Source of the DNA: Telopea speciosissima
Lineage: Eukaryota; Streptophyta; Magnoliopsida; Proteales; Proteaceae
NCBI RefSeq assembly: GCF_018873765.1
Contig: NC_057922.1
Coordinates: forward strand, 9,003,563 to 9,067,562
Length of the DNA: 64,000 bases
Direction of reading: 5' to 3'
Positions 45,408 through 57,400 of this stretch are shown one piece after another. The number at the start of each line of letters is the position of its first letter. Within the stretch, counting starts at the first letter, position 1. Made by a program: the position numbers and the translations under genes. The notes under the pieces are model-generated. The model saw nothing but the letters and a program-made list of their open reading frames with translations, was not told the DNA's origin and searched no databases.

Positions 45408-48400
45408 TCAGGAAAGGGTCTGCCTGTTAAAGGACTCCACTGTTAAATTGGCGGTAAATGCAGGAATTGAGTTCATCTTCCGTATGAATACTGCAATCTG
45501 AAAGAGAATACCAAAATGGTCAATTTTCCTAGGCAATGAATCAGAAAAAGGGTTAGACAACAGGAAAAAATGGGATCATTAGGGGGGGAAAGATAAAAAA
45601 GACTAAAGCTTCAAACGGCCCAAGAAACAGTAATTGAGCAACAAAATGATCACACATACAAATGTCTGACAGACCATTCACCAGTATCAAAAACAGGATC
45701 ATGAGAACCTTTCACCCTAAAGGATGACTTCATAAGAAATTATTTCTGGCAATTGTTCAATTCTTATGCTTGCATTTTTCATTTCCTCCTTTACCTTTAG
45801 ACTCATGTGGTCGGAAGAAAAGTATCAAAGAAAATGTTAATTATTTTTGTTTTTCCGAAACTGAATTTTGTGACATGGTTGCATGAACAATGAATTTTTA
45901 CCGAAAAACCATTTTTCTGTCAACATTGTATTTCATTTTAATTTTTTGAAACATTTATAGAATCCCAGGTAAAGTCATCCCCTTTTTTGTTCAATTCAAG
46001 TTACTTGACAATCTATACCAGAGCCTTGAAATGAAAGCACCAGGTAGTGGGGCAACAACGGAAGGCACACCAAACCTGCCAAGCAACCAAAACAGAAATG
46101 TCTATGACAGCAGCCTAGAACTCCACCCTCGCAGTCTCTTCAATACCCAAGATAATGATTTGTGTCACCCTTCCTGGTGACAACAAGCTTCCTTTTCTGA
46201 TAAGGTTACAAATCTGAGGGCCAGGAACAATGATAAAGAAAATAGGATCAGGTCCGACAAAACCCTAGATCCCCAGGACCGAGCATTTTCCAAGATGCAA
46301 GCATCCAGAACAACTTCAGCAACTAAAGAAGAATAATTCACTTCTAGGGTAGAAAAGGTTTCTCCACCTAAAAAGTGTCTGTTAAAGCACAAACACTTAT
46401 ATTAAAGAGGAGGGGAAAAAGGAACTCAAGATTTTTTTATTAAAAAAAAATGGGAGTGATAATGGCTTGGCAGATGAGTACAAGGAAAGCTGAAAATTTG
46501 GATTTCCGTGCCCCTCCACCAGGTTTTCTGCATTTTCTATTTTTATGCTTTATTAATCAGACAGGATGGATTTGGAAGCACATGGTGGATGTAACTAATC
46601 GATTTTAATTACTACGACTTAAACAGAGGGCTGAGATCAGGGAGGACAAAAGGCAACGTTTATTATTTTCTGCCACATGGAGGGAAAGTTTGGTTGTTTT
46701 GGTTCCTGTATAGAGAGTGAATCTTAATTGATCTTATGTCAAATTGGTGGTCTACCTCAATCATATGATCCACCATGTATAAGATTCTTGTCTCTTCAAC
46801 ATTCCAGATTTTCTTCTAAAGAGACCTGACTTTTTCAAGCAATTTCCAACATCATTCTGACATGGAAACTCAGATGAGACTTGAGATCAACATAAGGACT
46901 AAATGATGACATGAACATCATGACAAAAAGTTCGAACACTAACAAAATGCATGTGGTGACATAGCCAACTGGCAAAACAGAGGCGATCCACCCCGCAAAA
47001 TAAAACAAAGTCACCCTGCCAGTGGTGGGGCACTGGGGCACAGGTCATAACTGCCATGCAGCAGGTTGTGGCGCCCGAATTTGGTGCAAAGGCAGGCCAA
47101 CCCCGCTGTCCACCTGTCAAATTTCAAGCAAATGGGGTTTGCCACATGGAAAAAGGTAAAAAATTAGTTGAACAAGATGCTTTTAATGGCTGAAAATACA
47201 AGGGTGAAAGTTTGATACAAGATTGGCCTAATGTTTGAATTAAACCACCAAATTTAACATGTGTCCAGTCCAAGGTGCACTGTCTATCCAACAATTCAGA
47301 TTCCACATCATTTCTCCAAAAGGCTTAAAATCAGGTCCATTTCGTATGAGGCCCAACATAACAACCATTTGCTACCTTTTATCCTGTATCATTTGTTCAT
47401 TTTATTTTCGTATTTGAACTGGTATATTTGATTTGGACCACATCCATAACTTCAAACAAGGCAGTTCAGGAGGCAACAGACACAATTTTTTTTCACAATG
47501 AAATACAATTGACATACCTGTTGTGCTATCTCAGGCAGAGAGGCATAATCATTTTCCTATTGAATCAAATAACAAAGTTAGAATTTAACTCCATTTCAGT
47601 AAAACATTACAATAACTTCAAGAGCTCTACTAGATAACTTACCAAAATATTTGTGTTGCCTGATTCATATTCAAATTCGAGCTTCTCGTCGTCATTCTGG
47701 GCATAAATAGATTGGAGAGTAAACCGTGTCACTGGAATTCCATTAGGACGCTGGTGATCATCCATTACTATCTGCCAAATATTGTTTACATAAGTGAGAA
47801 ATAAATGGCTCATTTTATCAACAAAAGAAAAATAATCAGAGAAAGAAGAGAACAGAGGGAACATTAAACCAGAAGACAATTTCAATAGGTCCAAAGCAAC
47901 AACAACAATAACTCAGTCTTATCCCAACTAAATGGGGTCGGCTACATGGATCCTTGCCCTCCAATCAGCTCTATTCGAGGTCATACTTGATACAAGGCCT
48001 AAGCTATCCATGTCTTTCCTCACCACTCCTCCTAAGGTCATTTTAGATCTGCCCCCTCACTCTTTCAATTCCTTCAATCTAAATCAAATCACTCCTCCTT
48101 ACTGGAGCATCCAAAGGCCTCTGTTGAACATGGTCATGCCACCTCAAACGACTTTCTCGTAGCTTATCATGTATCAGAGCTACTCCCAAACCATCTATAA
48201 TATGATCATTCCTTACTTTATCCTTCCTAGTGTTGCCACTCATCCATCTCAACATCCTCATCTCCACTACACTGAGTTTATCTATATGATGCTTCTTAAC
48301 TGCCCAACACTCCGCACCATACATCATAGCTGGCCGTATGACTGTCCTTTAAGTTTTAAAGGAATACACCAATCACAAAATACTTCGGACGCACCTCTCC

Positions 48401-51400
48401 ACTTCATGCATCCTATTTTATTTCTCTGTGAAACATCACCCTCTATATCACTAGATATTAGAGAGCATTGTGTATGAGACAAACTATAAAAATACAAGAA
48501 TGAAATCATATTATCAAGTTGTAAAAGAAAAAAGTATTTTAGTGACTTACAAACTCATACCTTGTTTTTGTAGGTAAGGCTCATATGGTTCAACGTAAAT
48601 GGAAGGGAATAAAAGGAAAATGAACATAAAATTTTTAAGGGAAAAAGAACGCAAACCAGTCGTGTGGTTAGCGTGGTTCTTGCGCCTAGACACAAATCAA
48701 TGCCTTTGTGCACAACAAGACCGTTCAGCCCCCAATGAAATCAAAAATCACATCCAAACCAATGCCTCTGTGTGCACTTTCATTGGCTACCGCGCTGGTG
48801 CAGGGGCTACACGACCAGTTAGCATTGCCCAATTTTAAATTATAGAATTCATTTATTCGCCAAAGACTATAAAATAAAGTAGAAGTAAAACATCTCCTCT
48901 ACTTTCTTTTACTTCCGGGCATTTTACATCAAAACAAACTAAAGCCCAAGGACAAAAAGGAAACATCAAAAATCAGAAAAAGGAACTTTTAAGTCTAGGT
49001 CAGGTCAGGATTGGTCATGGGGGAAACTATGAACAGTGTGGACCAAGAAGGGGCATTTTCAATCTACAACCCGCCCCCCTAAATTTATTTAATTATTCCT
49101 TATATGTATGACATGATATGCATGGTAGGAAGAAGGGAAAAATCCACCGCTCTCCTCACTCACACCTGAACTATGAATATACTTCTGTATCGGTCCATTG
49201 GATGCAATTGAATATAGGATTCCACCCCTCCCCTGCACCCCATTCACACTTTAAGTATGAATATACATGTGCATGGGATGCAATTGAATATAAGTGCATT
49301 GCTTGACAGAAAATTATATTATTTTTCAATTGGCCACTTCAATTAGAGTCATATGGATGATAATCAGGTGATATGACCAATTTGAGCATCCCATTAGATA
49401 GGGGACCTTTCTGTATGGTACCCAATCCACTTCCTTAATTCTCCTCAACAATTGTTCATGCCCATGATTTAGGAAGCCTATCCTATTGTAAATTCTCCCC
49501 ATTCACACCTGAACTATATTTCTTTCTTCAATTTTCATAAGATCACCTCAAAGGAATGAAAATTTGAATAATCTTTCCCAAAGAACAGTGGAGTTCACTG
49601 AACCCACTGCCTGGGTCAATCCCACATGTAAACTGAATACTTTCTCCCAAGCCTGAGGTTCAATATCAGAGATCACAATCCATGCCCTGAAAAAGAATAT
49701 GAAAGTTCAGTTATGAGGAGCAACTCTAGGCCCTATATGGTTATTTCCTCTTCAATTTACAGCATGTATGCTTGCAGTATACTATCTGTTGAAACCTATA
49801 GGGAAGCATTACCCAGTCTGCAAACGATTTGCAGAATACTGTCAAATATATAGATGAAAAGCAAAAATTTCAGTTTCATGAACTCCATGAATTTATGAAA
49901 ATGAACCTTGAAGCATGAGAAAAAAGATTATATGGTACTGTTAAATTAAGAAATTAATTATTCAACTCATACCTTGTAACCGAAAAGAGAACAACATGCC
50001 CTTCGGAAAACAGAAATTTTCTCAGCAAATACAGTCTTGTATCTGTTTCGTTTGTACATTCAGGACAACAAAAATATAAGAAATGTTGTACTATAAAAAA
50101 GAGAACACATTCACTTTCACATAAAATTCAATATTTACCTTTCTTCACGTTTCTCCAGAGTTGCAACTTGCCCTTTGAGTTGTGCAAGCTTTTCAGATAC
50201 TTGGGAGTCAATCAAATTTCCAGCATCTGCTAAATACTTTAAAAAAAAAATAAGTATGAGGAAAGCACATGCCCTAAGCATAATAGTTAACCACAAATGA
50301 ATATTTGAACCAAGAATTGTATTAGAAAATGAATACTTGAAACAATTCTAACTTGAGTAGTTGCAAACATATAGTCAAAATGAAGATAACTCGAAAACAA
50401 TTCAAGGACAGATTTTGGAAAGGGATGTTTGGATCTTAGACATCTTTAAAGGCATCTAGGTGGCTTACCGTTTCAGTCCCAATGAAATTATGCAAATAAA
50501 AACATTGTATGAATTCATGATCAGAGCTTTTTGTTGAGATGTTGGGAGTTATAGAGGTATAGTCCTACATCGGTTAAGTTCGGTCATTGGTGTCTTCATA
50601 TATTTGAGGAGCTATCTTCACCTAATGCCTTAAGAATTGGATTGGACCCTCCAACATGGTATCAGAGCCCAAGCCTGTTTGTTGTCCTCCCTAAGTTATT
50701 TGTCCACATGTAGAGCCAGGTGTGCCGAAGCTACACGTGAGGGGAATGTTGAGATAATAGGAATTATAGAGGTATAGTCCCACATCAGTTAAATTTGGCC
50801 CTTGGTGCCTTCATATACTTGATGAGTTGTCTCCACCTAACGCCTTAAGGTTTTGGGTTGGACCCTCCAACACATTTAAAACCAGCACAGGGCATGCCCA
50901 GTGCACGAGGCTCCCGCCACTGCGGGGTCTGGGGAGGGTCATATTTAAAACCAGCACAATAGAACCGAAGGAGAACCACCACCTTTTTTCTGGTTAATGT
51001 AAAGGTGCATCTAGGGGGTCCATCTGAGCCGGGTTTTTGGAAACCCAAGCGCAGCCTGGGGTCCTCAATTCTCAGCCTAGGCTCGGCCTGGTCCGAGTCA
51101 GGCTGGGATATGCCAGCCCAAGCCCCGCCCATCCTGCTTCGGTCTAGGCCTGGCTGGCCTGGAATTTGGACATGTTCCATTTTGCTTGTTGTTAGTTATA
51201 GTACTAGTACGTAATTTTAATAAGTAGCATGTTATATTGAATCACACATTCACACTACACAACTTACAGATATATACATTTAGTATACCAAATTAAATTC
51301 AGTAGTGAATACATACCACAACGCCTGATCAATGGCTCTGTGTGTGTGAAAATGTGTAGCCAGGCTCAACCCTAACCCAGCCATTGGGCTGAAAGTCCCA

Positions 51401-54400
51401 CCCAGTCCCAGAAATTTTCCAGCAGGCTTGGGCCATGTTTGCACCCCATGCATCTATGAAGAATCAAATCTGAAAACTATTAATGGGGAATATCATTGTG
51501 CCAATCTATAGCCTTGCTGCATAGTAGTTTCCTTTTTTATTTTATTTTATTTTATTTTTGAATTATCTTGATTTCTTCCCAAATTTTCAATTATTTTTAA
51601 CTTTTTTTTTTAAATTGCGGTTTGACCAGTCAAATCAGTAACACCCGGAACTGGGTCCTTTCCTGTTTGATTCCAGTCCAGTTTAAAAAACTGTGTTCAT
51701 GACAAGTTCTGCTGGTCCGGAAATCCAAATGTCATGTATATAGACTGGACCGACCTAATTGAGAGAATGCTTCTCTTTTCAACCCCAAAGTGTGTTCACT
51801 TTAAATGGAATTTCTCTCACCCAACCAGCCTAAAACCCACCTTGTCCAACATATTCTCTTTAATTTTAATAGCAGCTTAAAGTGTGAACAAAGTTTTGGG
51901 GGAGAAATTCAAAGGTTGAATACAAAGGCATTTTCTCAATTATGTCGGCAAGTCTATACAGACAGTCCTTTTATTTCAGAAGCAGCATAAAACAAGTAAA
52001 TGGTACTGTCAAAAAGAAATGTCCCAGAAATAGAGCACGTCACCCAACATTGTGAAAATTTTCCAACGGCATTAACACCTTACACTCTAAACCAAGTAGA
52101 ATAAGCCAAGTGGAATTTCCACTTCCCTGATGCAGAAGCCAAGTTGTTTGGCAAGAAATACTTTAAGAAAACACATGGGAAAAGGGCTGGTTCACTTCAC
52201 CAACTGGTGGACCAACCCCATGGGCCATAGGCCAACCAACTTTAAGTTGGGCCAGCCCAACTGGCCTGGGAGTTGCTGGGTCTCTCAAACCCAGAATCGT
52301 GGGGGTATGCTTGTCAATATATTGACAAAAGTTTTGTAACTCAAATGAGGGTCGAATGTCACTTATGGTGGTCCCCACTTGAGGAGTGAAGTATCCTATT
52401 TTATTTCCAAGCCCAGTCAGTATTTAGAGTAGTTTCTAATTTCTTATAGTGAGTTAATAAGTTAAGTTTCTATTTGTTGTTTTGCTTGAGGAGCAAGTTT
52501 TTGCTCTCTATTTATTGTAAGGGGTGTTCAAGCCTGCCCCATGATTTATCAGTTGAATGAAATCAATTTTGCTTTGCTGCAATTATGAACTTCTTCTCAA
52601 GTTATGCGTGAAAACTTAAAGGACTGAAGAAGCCTGGCTGGGAGAGCTAAATCCACCTATCCCCCAACCTTCTATTTTCTGTCTCCTTCACCTTCTCTAT
52701 CTCTCCATCGATTTCTGTGCTCCTGCTGTGATTTGTGACTGATCAACCATTGAAGAAGACCACTCGAGTGCCCCCACTGTTCCTCCTGTGCTGCTGCTGC
52801 TGTTTCTTCATTCAAGTGAGGTTGTTGTAGCTCCTGCGATCCAGCCTTGCTGCTGCAACTTCAAGTGATCATATCTTTGCAACAAAGGCTCGTCTTCAGC
52901 TGAGTTTTGGAGGACAAGATCACACCACCAAGGGCTTGACTCGATCCCAATTCCAGCCCAGTCTGCTGGCTGGTTTGGCCTACAGAGCCTAACCTTCTAT
53001 TTTGGTGTCACCCTCATAACTTCCAACTGAGCCATCAGAATTGATTCATCTTTTCAGCAAAGGACCCCCCCTCACTGTCATCTCCACTTGATCCAAGTTT
53101 GGATCCATTCCCACGGCTGGTCTGGTTTCTAAGAAAAGTCCTCTACTTTCTAATTTTGTGACCTGTTGATGAATTGTGATCTGGTCATCCTATTCTGTTC
53201 CTGTTTGGAGGGTTTGCTGGGCACCCTAGGACCTGCACTCAACCTTGTTATCAGCCCCATTGAGTGGTTGGATTTTGACATACAGCCCAGGCCTTACATC
53301 TGAGTTTCGGCCCTTGCTTATACCCTGCTGTTGGGGTTATTCTAAGTTGACTGCTGAGAATTATTGTGGGTTATTTGGCACTAAACCTGACCTCGTTTAG
53401 CCTTACATTATACCCAGAATCCGAAAGGAGCACCTTGACTGCCTTAATGTTCCAGTGTGACCAATGGCTAAGTGGTACTTGTGTGTCCATATGTCACAGA
53501 TCCAAATAGTTAGAAGTAGCTTGGTGAAGATTCTTTTGTAATCTTTCTGTTAATAACAAATTTGAAGAGGGTTGTTCCCTCAATTACATAACCAATAGAG
53601 GTTTGTCCCCTCAATTGTAACACATTACACCATTTTGTTCATTTTTTAAACCAAATAGTGGTGTAAAGTATATTAGGAGTTCAAACCACACCTTCCTACC
53701 TATATGAGCATTCTAATAAACCTTCACTAAAACCTCTTTCATTTCCATCTTGCATGGTGAGCCCACCAAAACCCACACATGCTTGATACCAAAACTTGGA
53801 AACTGGACAAACTAAACAAGTAATTCTCCTATACCTTTCAGCCCCCAAGGAAGGCATTATGGATTATGATGCCATTTTCCTTCAGTGCAGGTATTTGGAA
53901 ATAGCACAAAATAATCTTTAGGAGTTCTCTTTCTTTGTCAATAAAATTCTGCAGATATTGGATCTTTGCTAAAGGAATTGTTACTACATTTAAAAGAATT
54001 CATGGAATTGGATGGATATCACTGCTTTTGGGTTTTAATTTATTGCAAAAAGGGAACCACGCTCCTCCAGTTTATTGTCCAGGGTTTATTACTTCCTCTC
54101 GCTCTTGTACAGCTAATTCCATTGCTAAAAAATACAACTACTATTACAAATAAATACTTTCAACCAATATGCAATATTCACCCAAACGACCACAAATGGA
54201 AAGAAAATTTTATAAGATCTATCCCTAACTAAATATAAGTTCAGTTCATGAACAAATATGCTGAGCAGATACAGGCATACAGCTTAAAGTCAGCTTAATC
54301 AACAAGCCAGATCTCACTAAATAAAACCACAATACTTAAAAAGGGAGGTGGCAAAAAAGGATGGGATTCTGACTATTTTGCATGGAACATAGTAGTCAAG

Positions 54401-57400
54401 GCATCGCCTAGGTGTCCAGACACCTTGTTGGTGTCATCTTGCATCCAGACCCCCTCAAACGCCTTGGGTCGCCTAGACACCGTGACAACTATGGCATGGA
54501 AAACCTTTTTTAAGATGGCAGTTTAGTTCTCTTACATTTTATGAGAAGCCAATATGATAAGAAGTACTCAACAGAATCATGCACCAAATTATATTGCTCT
54601 ATGACTCACCTTCTAGAAGGCAGGCCATTTCAATTTTCCATATTTAGTATTTGGGGAGTCTTCTAAAGCCTTCATACAACTAAGGAAATGGCTGTGTAAT
54701 TTATTTATTTTTGTGGTAAATAATAGCCCAATAGTCCTAACACATCCCTAAAAATGATAAGAATCGTGTAAAAACATAACATACCAAGTTGCCAACATAG
54801 GGAAAGCGCCTCTTGGCGTGGTTGTGGCTACCAGTGCAGTAGAGCACTGACCTAAGTCCAGGGAGAGGTCACATGTTCGACTCTCCACCCTCCTATCGGA
54901 TGTGTACATCCTTTTATTTCCCCTCCTCCCCCTCCCAAACACTCCCACCTCCTGGCCACCCTTCCTTGTGTTGGGACGTCAACCCCTAGTGGCCTATGGG
55001 CCCTCAATAGGAGATGACCAAAAAATAAGTGACCAACATAAACTTATATTCTAGCTTTAAGACCTTATGTTATCACACGTCTAAAAGTTTGTCCTTTCTG
55101 TTCTCCTTGAAACATTTCTGTTGCCTGCCAAAAAATTGCATCATGCTAATTTTAACCATGACCAAGCTCCACCGAAGTAGGGGGCCATGAACATCATGCA
55201 CAAATAAAGAAAGAAGTAACGCAAATTAAATACTCTATGAAACCTCACTAAAAAAATATCATAAAACACCATCATATTACCTGACTGTCCTTTCAATTCT
55301 TCAACAGCTTGTAACTTTTCCTTTGTTTTCTGCAATTCACTTCGTAGTGTTTCTATAGTATGTTTAGCCTCACTATCGACAGCCAAGGTATTCACCATCC
55401 GTAGAACTTTTGTACTTGCAGCAGAATAATCACCCTGACTTAACTGTGAAAGATAAATATTTTTAACAAGCTGCTGCTTCCTCAATTGCAATAACTAGCA
55501 TTAAAAAAAAAAATCATAGAGTTCAACAAGTGAAGGTAGATATTATAGGTCAAACAAGAATAAACATTATGCAAAAGCACATCTCCATCATGTCACCCAA
55601 ACCTTCAATATAAAAAGAGAAGAACACAGTCAATTTACATACATGGGATCATTTTATTACTGTGGGATTAGATCATTAGAAAAGATTTATTAGCAGAGGT
55701 CATCAATGTAACTTTCTTGTCATTTAAATAAAGAAGCCAGTTGTCCGGTGATCTAGTTAAGCCTTTGACATTATGAATCTTTTTAGACCCTGCCCAGCTG
55801 AGCCAGTTGACCTGTACACAATCACTAAAACAGGCTGACCAACTCGGTACCCTGTTATCTTTCTCCAAAACTGCTGACTTGTCGACAACCTGTCCAGAGA
55901 AGTTAAACCACTACCAAGGGCAGTATGAGGCTGTACCCAACCATAGGTACCCTTAAACCTCCAAGTCTCACCTTCAGATTAAGATAGTCTCAATCTAGCC
56001 ATCCATTTCATTTATACTCATTGGACTGCACCCCATCTCCAACATTTCTTATTTCTTGATACCGAAGAACCGGTGAAATAGTTCTAAGAGAGACGAGCAA
56101 CGACAGCTGAAAAGAGCAATAGACGACCAGAAAAGAAGAAACACAAAATAAAGAGTGAAAGATGAGCAGCATTGGGACTGGTTATGACCTTTCAGTCACT
56201 ACTTTCTCTCCCAATGTCTCTGTTTTTCAGATTGAATACACAGCCAGAGCCATCGATAACAGCGGGTATCACCTTCATTTCCGCTTCTCTCAACTGGGTT
56301 TTCTTAGTTTTCGCTTTTCTATTATACTCCTGTCCATTTTTTCTTTGATGTTCCAGTTTGTTAACAAAACTGTAGTCGGCATCAAGTGCAAAGATGGGAT
56401 TGTTATGGTTAAGTTTCTCTGAATTGGGTTTGTTTCAGTTTACTCTTTTGTTGGGCAGTCGGGTTATTGCTAATGTTTAGTTCTGATATTGGTTTAGGGT
56501 GTGGAGAAGCGCGTAAGGTCAAAGATGATGTTACCTGGTTCAAATCAGAGAATCCAATTTGTTCATTGTCATTCTGGAATGATGCTCTCTCACTTGGGTT
56601 TCTCTTATGTTGATTTGATTTTCCCTGTTTTTATTTATTTATTCCACTTGTCATTTCTGGGTATGTTATCCGCTCTGTTGTCCTTTCTAAGAGCGCTCCA
56701 GTGCACGAGGCCCCCACTATTGCAGGCTGCAGGGTCTGAGAGGGGAAAATGTACGCAGCCTTACCCCCGTTTTGCGGATAGGCTGTTTCCATGTTTCGAA
56801 TCCGCAACCTGATGGTTGCAATAGCGCAACGTAACAGTTGCGCCAAGGCTCACCCACTTCTGATTCGAATAACTGACATGGGTGCTGGGTGATCATGTAC
56901 TGCCTCTACCTTGGACTTCTCTACTTGAAAGTCTTTGGAAGTCTCTAGATGACCCCAGGGTTTGGACATGTAGAGTGGTGTGAACTTTTTCCCAATGTCT
57001 GTTTTTATTCTTTACGCTATTATTTGGAAATCTCTAGGACAAAAAGTTCCTTAAAAATAGGTAATGAAATAGAGGATACCATGTGGTACAATGCAATAGA
57101 GGGATCCGTTTTCAACCGCTTATCCCAAAGCTCGAATTAAGGGCAACAACAATGTATATCAACAGGGTCCCCTAGATGACTGAACCTGGGTCCTCCTAGC
57201 ATTACCCGTTATTTTTCTTCTCTAGTTAGGTTTCTTCAAAATTATATGTAGAGGTTAGTTAGTAATTTCATTTCAGTCCGTAGATGTTGGTTTCACTCTC
57301 AACCAAAATGATATAGTCTATGGTATATTTCATCTCAGCCTGTGCTAAATAAAAAGTTAATGTTGAATGGTTGATGTCAGAGGGACTTGAACATGAGACC

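Noticed and set aside
46835-47306. Extra MAD1 exons in the last intron
   Set aside because: Frames do not continue MAD1 homology, and exons 47518-47556 and 45408-45497 already join in phase with conserved sequence.
50532-50872. CRISPR-like direct repeats
   Set aside because: Two long terminal repeats with primer-binding site and polypurine tract are a TRIM; no spacer array and the genome is a plant.
54815-54900. Possible tRNA gene
   Set aside because: Flanking CCAACATA duplication and a C-rich body with an A-rich tail indicate a SINE; the acceptor stem is not complementary.
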